The position numbers and the translations under genes were made by a program. A stretch of DNA of 64,000 nt from Bacteroidales bacterium (GTDB taxonomy: Bacteria; Bacteroidota; Bacteroidia; Bacteroidales; UBA1402): assembly GCA_017380635.1 (NCBI GenBank), contig JAFODP010000014.1, forward strand, positions 186,001 through 250,000. The letters run 5' to 3'. This document shows, in pieces, positions 7,757 through 16,834 of this stretch (positions are counted from its first letter, which is position 1; every line of letters begins with the position of its first letter). Below the pieces are notes generated by a model, which was not told where the DNA came from, did not search any database, and was given only the letters and a program-made list of their open reading frames with translations.

Positions 7757-10700
7757 AAACCAAGGCGATCTTTTGGATAGCTATCGGTTTGTGTAGCTTA
7801 TTGTTGTCGTCATGTCGTCCTTCTCGACTCGGTTTGGACGATGTGTATGCCGAATTTTGTGATGTGCCCGATTCTGCGCGTACCAAAGTCTGGTGGTTTC
7901 ATGGCGAAACGCCCACCACGCGCGAAGGTATCACGGCCGATTTGGAAGCTTTCAAGCAAGCCGGTGTGGGAGGCGTGGTTTATTACGATCAGGTGCATGG
8001 CAAGGCGCTCGATGCCGATTCGGTTTTTTCCGATGCTTGGTGGGATGCGCTTATTTTCTCGGCTCGCGAAGCCCAGCGTTTAGCGCTTACTTTCGAAATC
8101 AGTCTGTCCAACGGATATGTGGCGGGCGGCCCTTGGATTACGAAGGAAATGAGCATGAAGCGCTTGTGTTACAGCGAATTGAAATTGTCTTCCGGAGAAT
8201 GTTACAACGATATTTTTCCAGCGCCTTCGGCGGATGAATTCTGGGATGTCAAGACTTTGGCTTTCCCTTTGCCTCAGGCCGTGCAATGGCAAGAAAAAGT
8301 GCTGATTGCGCAGCGCACGCGTTTTGAAAAGGCTACGAAATTGGTCTACGATTTTGGCGAGGCATTCACCGCGCGAAGCATTACTTACAACGAATATAAC
8401 GGCTCCAAGCATCCCACGCTTTGCATGAACTGGCCAGGTGCGCCTTCCGACGAATTTTATGGCGACGGTTTTGTGGCATATCCGCCTTTCGGCACCTTGG
8501 AGGCTTCCAACGATGGTGTTCATTATCAGGTTGTTTGCACTTTGCCAACGCTCTATCGTCTTCATTATCGCGAGAAAAGCATTTCCTTCCCGGCAGTGAC
8601 AGCGCGATATTTTCGTTTAAACTTGCACGATTGGGATGTGCCCGGCAAGCAGCGAGCCTTGGATTTGCGCAAAGTGACGCTCAGCGATAAAGCTATGACG
8701 GAAACTTGGCAAAGTCGTGCGGGTTTGCAAAGTGAGTATATTGCCGCCAATGAGACGCCTGTTTATTGCAAAGACGAACTGATTCATTCCGAGGATATTA
8801 TCGATGTGTCGCATTTGTTGCAAGCGGATGGACGTTTGTGCTGGACGGCTCCCGATGATGGTCGTTCGTGGATGTTATTGCGAGTGGCTCAGACTTCTAC
8901 CAAAGCGAAAACCAAACATGGTCGTCCCGGACAGATGGGCTTGGAATGCGATAAACTTTCGGCCGAAGCGGCGCGTTTGCAGTGGAACAGTTTTGCACAA
9001 GTTATCATCGATTCTTTGTCGGCTTTGGGTTTGAAGCCGCTGGGTGTAGCCATGGATAGTCACGAGGTGGGCAGTCAGAATTGGACGCATCATTATCCGC
9101 AAGAATTCCAACGCTTGCATGGCTATGATGTTCAAGATTATTTGCCTGTCTTGCTGGGATTTGTGGTCGATTCTAAGGAGAAAAGCGATGAGATTCTTTT
9201 CCATCATCGTCAGACTTTGGCGCACTTGGTGAATGTTCGATATTTTGCCGTGCTCGATTCTATGGCGGCTGCGGCCGGTGTTCGTTTGACGGCTCAGGCT
9301 ATGGGAAATGCGCAGCACATGATTTGCGATAATATAGCGGCCAAGGGCAGTGTGCGTCGTCCGCAAGGAGAATTTTGGGCCAAGCATCAGCATGGATGTT
9401 ACGATATCAAAGAAGCATCTTCGGCGGCGCATCTTTACGGAAAACAAATAGCTTCGGCCGAAGCATTCACCGATGCAAAGTATTCTCAATCACTATCTTA
9501 TCTGAAAACCTTGGCAGATTATGCTTTTTCTTTTCATCTGAATGAATTGGTGGTTTGCGCCAGCGCCTATCAGCCTTGGTTGGATAAAACTCCCGGAAAT
9601 ACCGCCAACGGACGAGAATATTGCCTGAATCGCAACAACAGCATGTGGCCTTTGAGCAATGGATTTTGGGATTATCAGGCGCGTTGTGCCTACATGATGC
9701 GTCAGGGAAGGCCCGTGGTGGATTTGTGCATTTATTTGGGGAGCGATGTTCCGAACAAGATTCTCTCGCATCGATTGCCCGTGATTCCCGAAGGTTACGA
9801 TTGGGACGTTTGCACGGACGATGCTTTGTTGCGAATTCTCTCTGCCCGCGATGGCCGTTTGCAAGCGGCCGGGGGAATGTCTTATTCGGTGTTGGTGGTG
9901 GAGCGTTTGGCTACGCTCAGTGCTGCGGCCGAGGCGAAATTGTCGGCATTGAAGGCGGCTGGCCTTCCTGTGTACGATGCGTGCCTTTCGGGCGATTATG
10001 CTTTGCAAAATTTTCTGGATTCCCTTGGCCTTCAGCCAGATGTTCGCTTTCGTTCGGCCAATCTTCCCGAAAATCGTCTCTTCTTTGCACATCGCCGCGT
10101 AGAAGCAGCGGGCACCATGGTATCTCGCGCTTGGGGCGCTCGCTCGAATGCACGCGAGGATTTCGACATTTATTTCTTCAGCAATCATAGTGCCGAAGCA
10201 TTTTCGCAAGATCTGGTATTTCGCGATTCGCAGGGAAAAGTGGCCGAATTTTGGAATCCCTTGGACGCTCGGCGATATCGTTTGCAATCGTCTGAAAATG
10301 AGGCTGGAAATCTGCAGTTGCGCTTGAGTCTGGCTCCCGATGAGGCGGGTTTTGTTGTGTTGCGACATCCCAATGCAATGCCTTTGGCTTCTTTATATCG
10401 TTCTGATAATCATTTAGATAGCGTCATTGCGATAAACAACGATTGGCAAGTTGACTTTTTGTTGGCGAAGGATACGCTCTCACTTTTGATGCCCCAACTT
10501 TGCGATTGGACGCTTTTGGACGACGAGCGATTGAAATATCATTCTGGCCGAGCCATTTATCATCGCTTTTTCAATGTTGCAAAAATAGCCGAAAATAGGC
10601 GCGTCTTCCTTCGTTTATCGGGTTTGCATGCGGCAGCATCGTTGCGTATCAATGGTCAATTTGTCGGTGCTATTTGGTGTTCTCCTTGGGAAATCGATGT

Positions 10701-10893
10701 GACTGATTATCTGCAAGAGGATCAGAACGCTCTCGAAATTCAGGTGGTCAATCAACTTTGCAATAGAATGATAGGCGATTTGTATCTTCCTGAAAACCAA
10801 CGAACCACCTTTGCCACTACGCCCATTGTAAAACCCGGTGACCAGCTTCTTCCTGCCGGCATCACCGACGCTGTCGAATTGATTATTCGCTGA
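7753..10893 (+). CDS. Glycoside hydrolase, GH106-type alpha-L-rhamnosidase, lipoprotein
   Basis: This 1046-residue protein starts with a lipoprotein signal (MKTKAIFWIAIGLCSLLLSS, Cys next). The opening 'VWWFHGETPTTREGI' followed by an 'AGVGGVVYY' strand, and the C-terminal galactose-binding-like region ('LRINGQFVGAIWCSPWEIDV'), match GH106 enzymes such as those that remove alpha-L-rhamnose from rhamnogalacturonan or RG-II. The ATG at 7753 overlaps the stop of the transporter; earlier in-frame codons would lose the signal peptide. It converges with the GH43 gene, overlapping its end by 11 bases. With the GH43 and GH105 genes it suggests pectin side-chain breakdown. Family confident; exact linkage is not. 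Confidence 0.82.
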   Translation: MKTKAIFWIAIGLCSLLLSSCRPSRLGLDDVYAEFCDVPDSARTKVWWFHGETPTTREGITADLEAFKQAGVGGVVYYDQVHGKALDADSVFSDAWWDALIFSAREAQRLALTFEISLSNGYVAGGPWITKEMSMKRLCYSELKLSSGECYNDIFPAPSADEFWDVKTLAFPLPQAVQWQEKVLIAQRTRFEKATKLVYDFGEAFTARSITYNEYNGSKHPTLCMNWPGAPSDEFYGDGFVAYPPFGTLEASNDGVHYQVVCTLPTLYRLHYREKSISFPAVTARYFRLNLHDWDVPGKQRALDLRKVTLSDKAMTETWQSRAGLQSEYIAANETPVYCKDELIHSEDIIDVSHLLQADGRLCWTAPDDGRSWMLLRVAQTSTKAKTKHGRPGQMGLECDKLSAEAARLQWNSFAQVIIDSLSALGLKPLGVAMDSHEVGSQNWTHHYPQEFQRLHGYDVQDYLPVLLGFVVDSKEKSDEILFHHRQTLAHLVNVRYFAVLDSMAAAAGVRLTAQAMGNAQHMICDNIAAKGSVRRPQGEFWAKHQHGCYDIKEASSAAHLYGKQIASAEAFTDAKYSQSLSYLKTLADYAFSFHLNELVVCASAYQPWLDKTPGNTANGREYCLNRNNSMWPLSNGFWDYQARCAYMMRQGRPVVDLCIYLGSDVPNKILSHRLPVIPEGYDWDVCTDDALLRILSARDGRLQAAGGMSYSVLVVERLATLSAAAEAKLSALKAAGLPVYDACLSGDYALQNFLDSLGLQPDVRFRSANLPENRLFFAHRRVEAAGTMVSRAWGARSNAREDFDIYFFSNHSAEAFSQDLVFRDSQGKVAEFWNPLDARRYRLQSSENEAGNLQLRLSLAPDEAGFVVLRHPNAMPLASLYRSDNHLDSVIAINNDWQVDFLLAKDTLSLLMPQLCDWTLLDDERLKYHSGRAIYHRFFNVAKIAENRRVFLRLSGLHAAASLRINGQFVGAIWCSPWEIDVTDYLQEDQNALEIQVVNQLCNRMIGDLYLPENQRTTFATTPIVKPGDQLLPAGITDAVELIIR

Positions 10894-12529
10894 TTTTTAC
10901 CAAAGAAACATCGTCAATCAGGCATTGAGCCATGGCTTGGCCTTTGGCGTGGAACACCACTTTTGTTTGTCCGCCTTTGATGCGAAACTTCATCGATGCC
11001 TTTTGCCATTGGTCGCCGGTTTTGGCCTTTGCCAAATGTAGTGTCTTGCCTTTTGCACCAGCGCGTCCATCCTTCAAGCTTGTCTTGCCCGAGTTCACCA
11101 CGACATCCAAAGTTTCGAACAAGCCATTTTCGCGGAAATAAAAACTGAGCAGATATTTTCCGTCGGGCAGAGCTACAAAATCGGTCGAGCTAACTTGCTG
11201 GCTTACTTTGCGTTCGAAGGTTACGCTGTCGCTGATGCAGAGCGATTTTTCTCCAATCACCACTTGGCGATCTTCTTGGCTGTTTTCATAATTGAGCTTG
11301 GGCGATTGTGGGTTTTCCAAGCTAACAGCGTTTCCTTCAATCACTTCGGTGTTCCAAGCTAAGAGATATTCCTGACGAGGTTTCACCGGATTGGGAATGC
11401 GTCGACGGTCGGCCTCGAAGCTTCCATTCAGGATGTAATTGTTGTCTTTGCCCACTTGCCATTCGCCTGTTTCGCTGTTCAATATCCACTGCGACAGCGA
11501 GTTGAAATAAGGTTGTGCCACGCCGAGCGAATCTTCCACGAACGACAAAGGAAACCACTGGTTGTAACCCAAGCCATTGCCGGCAAAATCGGCCCAGCGA
11601 TCGCCGCAGTAAATAACGGTCTCTTGTTTGCTTGTGCGCAATGTGTAGAAAAATCCGGTCTGTGTTACGTGTGCGTAATCGTTCTCGCAACCGGCCATGA
11701 TGCGCATGTTGTTCAGTGGCTGGTAAGGGCCGTAAATATCGTCGCTCACCAAATAATACGCAAAAGACGAATCCCATCCGTAAAGATTTGAAGCACAGAG
11801 ATAATAACGTCCCTTGTATTTGAACATGCAATTACCTTCGCGGCCCGAACCTTTATACACTTGCACGCAATTTTTCAATCCGATGCTGCCGTCTTCCAAT
11901 TGTCCGATTTCCGAGATATATCCGATATGACGCCCTTTTCCGTAAGAATAAATAAGGTAATCCTTGCCGCTGTCTTCGTCGGTAAACACGGTTTGGTCAC
12001 CGGTGTTGGATGTGCCGATAATAGGCTTCATATCAATGTGTTTATGTACTTCGAACGGCCCTGTTGGGCTATCGGAAAGGGCAATAAACACAGAATTATT
12101 GTGTTGGGCAAACAAGGCATATTTTTCACATTCCTCTACGTAAGCCACGCCCATTCTGCCAAACCAACCTACCCAAGGCGCTTGTCCGCGAATTTCTTTG
12201 GCCGTGATGATATGTCCCATGTCTTGCCAATGCACAAGGTCGGTAGAACGATAACAACTGACGCCCACCAAATGATTATGCGCTTGTGTCACAGAGGGGT
12301 CTTCACGATATAATTCGGCTTCTTTGTAATGCGCGCCGTACCAATAATAAGCCTCCTGGCCTGTGCTTGCATCCTTGAATTTGAAAATGCCACCACCCTG
12401 ACTGTAAATAGGTTTTCCTTCCACCGTATTCCAAAAACAATCGTTGGTGATTTGCTGTGCATGGATGGATAAGGTGCTTATAAACAACAATATACTAATT
12501 GTTAGTTGATTTTGTTTTTGCATAAACAT
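10883..12529 (-). CDS. Family 43 glycosyl hydrolase with C-terminal beta-sandwich domain
   Basis: This 548-residue secreted protein has a signal peptide (QLTISILLFISTLSIHAQ) and an N-terminal five-bladed propeller like GH43: 'PIYSQGGGIFKF', 'YYWYGAHY', 'STDLVHWQDMG', and an acidic residue in the 'GREGNCMFKYKGRYYLC' strand that fits the general-acid blade. From about residue 400 a jelly-roll region ('NYILNGSFEADR' to 'CLIDDVSLVKI') looks like a carbohydrate-binding module. The start is ATG 12529 or 12523; the promoter at 12567-12598 excludes the longer frame to 12625. GH43 enzymes usually remove arabinose, xylose or galactose units; which one cannot be read here. Confidence 0.8.
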   Translation of the reverse strand: MFMQKQNQLTISILLFISTLSIHAQQITNDCFWNTVEGKPIYSQGGGIFKFKDASTGQEAYYWYGAHYKEAELYREDPSVTQAHNHLVGVSCYRSTDLVHWQDMGHIITAKEIRGQAPWVGWFGRMGVAYVEECEKYALFAQHNNSVFIALSDSPTGPFEVHKHIDMKPIIGTSNTGDQTVFTDEDSGKDYLIYSYGKGRHIGYISEIGQLEDGSIGLKNCVQVYKGSGREGNCMFKYKGRYYLCASNLYGWDSSFAYYLVSDDIYGPYQPLNNMRIMAGCENDYAHVTQTGFFYTLRTSKQETVIYCGDRWADFAGNGLGYNQWFPLSFVEDSLGVAQPYFNSLSQWILNSETGEWQVGKDNNYILNGSFEADRRRIPNPVKPRQEYLLAWNTEVIEGNAVSLENPQSPKLNYENSQEDRQVVIGEKSLCISDSVTFERKVSQQVSSTDFVALPDGKYLLSFYFRENGLFETLDVVVNSGKTSLKDGRAGAKGKTLHLAKAKTGDQWQKASMKFRIKGGQTKVVFHAKGQAMAQCLIDDVSLVKISE

Positions 12530-12566
12530 AATAGAATAGGCTTGTAATGCTAATAGAGATTTTCTC

Positions 12567-12598
12567 CAAATATACACCGAGAGAGTATGGCTTTGCAA
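12567..12598 (-). promoter_or_regulatory. Promoter of the GH43 gene
   Basis: On the minus strand TTG (12598-12596), 21 bases, then TATATTTG (12574-12567). RNA would begin near 12560, some 30 bases before the start codon at 12529. Confidence 0.6.
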
Positions 12599-12607
12599 GT
12601 GTTTTGA

Positions 12608-12643
12608 TGAAAAAAAAGAAGTCATCGATTTCTCGACGACTTC
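12608..12643 (-). terminator. Terminator of tRNA-Arg
   Basis: GAAGTCATCGA (12618-12628) pairs with TCGACGACTTC (12633-12643), ten of eleven positions, 4-base loop. On the minus strand the hairpin begins 3 bases after the tRNA 3' end and is followed by a run of T (plus-strand A run 12610-12617). Confidence 0.8.
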
Positions 12644-12646
12644 CTG

Positions 12647-12720
12647 TGAACCGGTTGGGATTCGAACCCAAGACCTACAGCTTAGAAGGCTGTTGCTCTA
12701 TCCAGCTGAGCTACCGGTCC
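12647..12720 (-). tRNA. tRNA-Arg (anticodon TCT)
   Basis: The minus strand folds into a standard 74-base cloverleaf. The acceptor stem is GGACCGG with CCGGTTC, the anticodon arm is ACAGC-CTTCTAA-GCTGT (anticodon TCT), and the T loop is TTCGAAT. The discriminator is A and CCA is not encoded. It reads AGA codons (and AGG by wobble). It lies between the GH105 and GH43 genes, has its own promoter and ends in a terminator. Confidence 0.96.
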
Positions 12721-12742
12721 ATACCTTTGCTCATTGCGGCTG

Positions 12743-12774
12743 CAAAGGTAGTAATATTATTTTATTTCTGCAAA
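12743..12774 (-). promoter_or_regulatory. Promoter of tRNA-Arg
   Basis: Minus strand TTTG (12774-12771), 20 bases, TACCTTTG (12750-12743): exact consensus. The -33 box and part of the spacer lie within the last codons of the GH105 gene (stop at 12762). Confidence 0.8.
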
Positions 12775-14075
12775 CGTTCCCATTCACAAGAAGCCAAGGT
12801 GAACGAACCGATGGCTTTTCCTTCGTTTTGGGTGATGCCGGTGTCCTTACCGCAGAGGTAATAATTGATGGTGCCGGTACGACTCAAATCGCTGGCAGGG
12901 CCGAGGCCGGCAGAAGCACAACTTTGGATAATATTGATGCTGCCGTCAGGATTTTCGGTGATGAAATTGTCGAGCATGCCTTGGTAAGCTTTCTTGGCTA
13001 TGGGCAGATAAACATCCTTGTCGAGCAAGCCCAAGCGGATACCTTTCAGATAAGCATAGGTAAACATACCTGATGCAGAAGATTCCAAATAATTAGGTTT
13101 GTAGCCCACATTGTATTTTTTGCCGTTGCTAGCCAAGTCGCCTTCGCCGTTACCGGTAGTGGTTTCGTCGTACTGAAGCAATTGGAACCAGCTGCCGCTT
13201 TCGTGTTGCCATTTGGCCAAACCGGCGGCCACTTCGCGATAAATCTTCAACAAATGTTTATAATCCTTGTGGTTTTGAGGCATTACTTCCAACACGTCAA
13301 CCAAAGCAGCAAAATACCAGCCGCAACCTCTGGCCCAGAATTCCTTTGAGCAACCCAAGAAAGGCTTGCTGTCGTTGGCCCAGAAAGAGTTGGCATCGGC
13401 AGGATTGGCCGACCAAGCATGATAGTTGAGTTGTTTTTCTTTATCCCAAGTGTATTTGTGGATAGTCTTGAATTGCAAGGCAATATCGCTCCAAGCAGCT
13501 TTGTCGCCACCATTGTTGAAAGTGGCTTCGTAGCCGGCCAGGAAAGCAGCGCCCATATACAAACCGTCCAACCACATCTGATCGGGATATTTGCCTTTGT
13601 GAATGAAACAACCGGCGCCATTCAGCGGTTTTTGGATGCGGGTATGAACCGTTTTCAGCTTGTTATACATATAGGTAGCAGCTTCTTTGTATTTGGCGGC
13701 CGATTCTGTATCGCCTTTCTGCATGCTCACGTTGTAAAGATCGAAGAAAACTTTACCGGCGTTGATGGCGTCGATATCGTTGTCGTGAATTTTGATGGGA
13801 GCAGCAGGATTGCCGGTAAGCTGACGGTCGGCATAAGCCTTTACAGCCTGCCAATAAGCCTCTTTTTCGGGGTATTGCTGATAAGTTACCAACACACTTT
13901 TTGCCACCAATCCGGGCACGTAGCTGAAGTCGGCCGTGCTCAAAGTTGAGTAGCGCTTGTTGTTGGTAAATGTTTGTAAACTAAGAGATTCTGCCATTCT
14001 TTGCGAATAAGGCGTTTGGGCGAGAAGCGTAAAAAAGCCGCCCAAGAACAATGCTAATAATGAGGTACGTTTCAT
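12762..14075 (-). CDS. GH88/GH105 family unsaturated rhamnogalacturonyl hydrolase
   Basis: This 437-residue protein has a signal peptide (MKRTSLLALFLGGFFTLLAQ) and an alpha/alpha-barrel like YteR/RhiN enzymes. Visible marks are 'YPDQMWLDGLYMGAAFLAGY' with its conserved Asp, 'WSANPADANSFWANDSKPF', 'FWARGCGWYFAALVDVLE', and a C-terminal 'YYLCGKDTGITQNEGKAIGS'. These enzymes remove the unsaturated galacturonyl residue from the non-reducing end of oligosaccharides left by pectate or rhamnogalacturonan lyases. It is divergent from fabD. The GH106 and GH43 genes are close by. Activity on RG-I fragments is inferred from family and neighbours. Confidence 0.85.
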   Translation of the reverse strand: MKRTSLLALFLGGFFTLLAQTPYSQRMAESLSLQTFTNNKRYSTLSTADFSYVPGLVAKSVLVTYQQYPEKEAYWQAVKAYADRQLTGNPAAPIKIHDNDIDAINAGKVFFDLYNVSMQKGDTESAAKYKEAATYMYNKLKTVHTRIQKPLNGAGCFIHKGKYPDQMWLDGLYMGAAFLAGYEATFNNGGDKAAWSDIALQFKTIHKYTWDKEKQLNYHAWSANPADANSFWANDSKPFLGCSKEFWARGCGWYFAALVDVLEVMPQNHKDYKHLLKIYREVAAGLAKWQHESGSWFQLLQYDETTTGNGEGDLASNGKKYNVGYKPNYLESSASGMFTYAYLKGIRLGLLDKDVYLPIAKKAYQGMLDNFITENPDGSINIIQSCASAGLGPASDLSRTGTINYYLCGKDTGITQNEGKAIGSFTLASCEWERLQK

Positions 14076-14127
14076 AAGAACAAGTGGTTAGTATCACAAA
14101 TGAGCCGTAAAAGTAGGAATAAATTTG

Positions 14128-14135
14128 TACTTTTG
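14128..14135 (+). promoter_or_regulatory. -7 box before fabD
   Basis: TACTTTTG matches TAnnTTTG exactly and lies 53 bases before the fabD ATG. No clear -33 box is seen. Confidence 0.5.
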
Positions 14136-14187
14136 CGCCGATTTTATCATAAAAGAGGAAATTAAAAGAATTAAAAAGAAGAAAACT

Positions 14188-15045
14188 ATGAAAGCATTTG
14201 TATTTCCCGGACAGGGAGCCCAGTTCGTAGGAATGGGTAAGGATTTGTACGACAATTCTCCTTTGGCTAAAGATATGTTTCTGAAAGCCAACGATATTCT
14301 TGGTTTTGATATCACTTCGTTGATGTTCGAAGGAACGCCCGACGATTTGAAACAAACCAAAGTGACGCAACCCGCCGTGTTTATTCATTCGGTGTTGGCT
14401 GCCAAAGCAATGGGTGCTGATTTTCAGCCGGATATGGTGGCCGGACACTCTTTGGGAGAATTTTCTGCGCTTGCTGCTGCCGGCGCTTTGAGTTTCGAAG
14501 ATGCACTTACTTTGGTGTCCAAGCGAGCTATGGCTATGCAGAAAGCTTGCGAAATGAATCCATCCACCATGGCGGCTGTTTTGGCCTTGCCCGACGAAAC
14601 GGTAGAAAATATCTGCAACAGCATCACGCAAGAAGTGGTGGTGGCCGCCAATTACAACTGTCCCGGTCAGATCGTTATCTCAGGCAGCAAAGCCGGTATC
14701 GAATTGGCAGCCGAACAATTGAAAGCCGCCGGAGCCAAGCGCGTGCTTCCTTTGGCTGTAAGTGGCGCTTTCCACTCTCCTTTGATGGAACCCGCTCGTC
14801 AGGAATTGGCCGAAGCCATTGAAGCTACGCATTTTGTTAAGCCTATTTGTCCTGTTTATCAGAATGTTGATGCCAAGCCTTATAGCGATCCCGATCAGAT
14901 TAAAGCCAATTTGGTAGCGCAACTCACTTCGCCCGTGCGTTGGACACAGACGGTGTTGAATATGTTAGCCGACGGCGCCGACGAATTTGTAGAACTGGGT
15001 CCCGGCCAAGTATTGACAGGTCTTATCGCAAAAATTCGCAAATAA
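14188..15045 (+). CDS. fabD: Malonyl-CoA:ACP transacylase
   Basis: This 285-residue enzyme moves the malonyl group from CoA to acyl carrier protein, the entry step of fatty-acid synthesis. It opens with 'FVFPGQGAQFVGMG', has the nucleophile serine in 'GHSLGEFSAL' (about residue 88) and the conserved 'SGAFHSPLM' histidine region, and ends with 'VELGPGQVLTGLI'. Length is slightly below the usual 300-310. The frame is open upstream to 14125, but the ATG at 14188 gives the standard N-terminus. No other fab genes are adjacent; the next gene, 18 bases on, is an amylase. Confidence 0.95.
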   Translation: MKAFVFPGQGAQFVGMGKDLYDNSPLAKDMFLKANDILGFDITSLMFEGTPDDLKQTKVTQPAVFIHSVLAAKAMGADFQPDMVAGHSLGEFSALAAAGALSFEDALTLVSKRAMAMQKACEMNPSTMAAVLALPDETVENICNSITQEVVVAANYNCPGQIVISGSKAGIELAAEQLKAAGAKRVLPLAVSGAFHSPLMEPARQELAEAIEATHFVKPICPVYQNVDAKPYSDPDQIKANLVAQLTSPVRWTQTVLNMLADGADEFVELGPGQVLTGLIAKIRK

Positions 15046-15063
15046 TTACCCTAATCATCCTAT

Positions 15064-16761
15064 ATGAACGATTATCGTAAAATTCTTATCTATCAAGTAC
15101 TTCCGCGTTATTTTGGTAATACCAAACGTGGCAGTGTCAAAAACGGAAGCCTCTCCGAAAATGGGGTGGGCAAGTTCAATCATTTTACCAAGGCGGCGCT
15201 CGAGGCTATCAAATCTTTGGGTGTGACGCATGTCTGGTACACAGGCGTTTTGGAACATGCCACGCAAACCGACTATAGCTCGTATGGTATTCTGAAAGAT
15301 CATCCCGCGGTGGTGAAAGGCAAAGCCGGTTCGCCCTACGCCGTGAAGGATTATTACGATGTCGATCCCGATTTGGCCTTGTCTGTGCCCGATAGGATGA
15401 AAGAATTTCAAAACCTTGTCAAGCGTACGCATCAGCAAGGTTTGAAGGTGGTTATCGACTTTATTCCCAATCACTTGGCTCGTCAGTATCATTCCGATGC
15501 GGCGCCCGAAGGCGTGGCCGATTTTGGTGCTAACGATATGAAAGACTGGTATTTCTCGCCACAGAACAATTTCTATTATTTCCCCGGACAATCCTTTCGC
15601 GGACAGTTCGATTTGTGTGCCGGCGCCGATGAACCTTATGAGGAAATGCCTGTAAAAGTGACCGGTAACGATTGCTTCTCGGCTTGTCCTTCGGTAAACG
15701 ATTGGTACGAAACTGTCAAGTTGAATTATGGTGTCGATTACCAAGGCTGTCACACCGAATATTTCGATCCAATTCCCGATACTTGGCTGAAAATGAGAGA
15801 AATTCTGCTTTATTGGTGCGCCAAGGGAGTGGATGCTTTCCGTTGCGATATGGCCGAAATGGTGCCCGCGGCTTTCTGGGCTTGGGTGACTAAGCAAGTA
15901 AAAGCACAATATCCTGACATTCTGTTCATTGGAGAAGTGTATAATCCGGGTTTGTATCGTCAGTATCTGCAATCGGGTTTCGATTATCTCTACGATAAAA
16001 TCGGATTGTACGATAGTTTGAAGGCTGTGGTTCAGGGTTATGCGCCCGCTTTTTCGCTGACACGTTGTTGGCAGAGTCTGGGCGATATTCAGGAACACAT
16101 GCTCAACTTTTTGGAAAATCACGACGAACAACGTTTGGCTTCGCCCTTCTTCGCCGGCGATGCGCGTAAAGGTTTGCCTGCTTTGGTGGTTTCGGCTACG
16201 ATGAATGTCAATCCTTTCATGCTTTATTGCGGACAGGAACTGGGCGAAAGCGGCATGTACGAAGAAGGTTTCAGCGGTCGCGACGGACGCAGCACGATTT
16301 TCGATTATTGGTGCATCGATAGTGTGGCGGCCTGGAACAACAAAGGTAAGTTCAACAACGAAAAACTCTCGGACGAGCAAGTTTGGTTGCGTAGTCAATA
16401 CCAGAAAATTCTTCAAGTTTGTCAATCGGAAAAAGCCATTACGCAAGGACAATTCTACGATTTGATGTACGTCAATGCCGATCGTTCGCGTTTTGACGAC
16501 ACCAAACTCTATGCGTATATGCGAAAATACAAGAACGAACTGATTTTGGTGGTGGCCAATTTTGGCGACAAGGATGCGCATGCCAGCGTCCGTATTCCTC
16601 AGCATCTCTTTGATTTTTGGCAAATTAAGCCTCAGAATGCCACGAATGCCGTCGATTTGCTCACAGCTGAGCGTCTGATTTATCCTTTGAATCCAGATAG
16701 TTGCATCCCGATGCAAATTCCTGGAAATCAGTCGCGTATAATAAAGTTTGTTTTGGAATAA
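15064..16761 (+). CDS. Alpha-amylase family protein (GH13), cytosolic
   Basis: This 565-residue protein has no signal peptide and shows the GH13 barrel motifs: 'VVIDFIPNHLAR', the nucleophile D262 in 'DAFRCDMAE', the acid/base E291 in 'FIGEVY', and D354 in 'FLENHDEQR'. The opening 'ILIYQVLPRYFGNT' resembles intracellular Bacteroides amylases acting on short malto-oligosaccharides. The C-terminal domain ends in a beta-sheet stretch (SRIIKFVLE). It sits 18 bases after fabD, probably in the same transcript. The GH57/GT4/debranching genes at 40-44 kb form a second alpha-glucan set. Exact specificity is not readable. Confidence 0.88.
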   Translation: MNDYRKILIYQVLPRYFGNTKRGSVKNGSLSENGVGKFNHFTKAALEAIKSLGVTHVWYTGVLEHATQTDYSSYGILKDHPAVVKGKAGSPYAVKDYYDVDPDLALSVPDRMKEFQNLVKRTHQQGLKVVIDFIPNHLARQYHSDAAPEGVADFGANDMKDWYFSPQNNFYYFPGQSFRGQFDLCAGADEPYEEMPVKVTGNDCFSACPSVNDWYETVKLNYGVDYQGCHTEYFDPIPDTWLKMREILLYWCAKGVDAFRCDMAEMVPAAFWAWVTKQVKAQYPDILFIGEVYNPGLYRQYLQSGFDYLYDKIGLYDSLKAVVQGYAPAFSLTRCWQSLGDIQEHMLNFLENHDEQRLASPFFAGDARKGLPALVVSATMNVNPFMLYCGQELGESGMYEEGFSGRDGRSTIFDYWCIDSVAAWNNKGKFNNEKLSDEQVWLRSQYQKILQVCQSEKAITQGQFYDLMYVNADRSRFDDTKLYAYMRKYKNELILVVANFGDKDAHASVRIPQHLFDFWQIKPQNATNAVDLLTAERLIYPLNPDSCIPMQIPGNQSRIIKFVLE

Positions 16762-16801
16762 TTTTTGAAGGAAAAACCTTTTTTATCGGCATAAGTATCC
16801 T

Positions 16802-16809
16802 TATCTTTG
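16802..16809 (+). promoter_or_regulatory. -7 box of the prs promoter
   Basis: TATCTTTG, exact TAnnTTTG, 25 bases before the prs ATG. The -33 region is T-rich but has no TTTG at the right place. Confidence 0.55.
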
Positions 16810-16834
16810 CATCTGTCATTCAATTCGTACTGAT

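Noticed and set aside
15055..16716. 553-codon minus-strand frame antisense to the GH13 gene
   Set aside because: The plus strand carries all GH13 catalytic motifs; the antisense frame is a codon-bias shadow.
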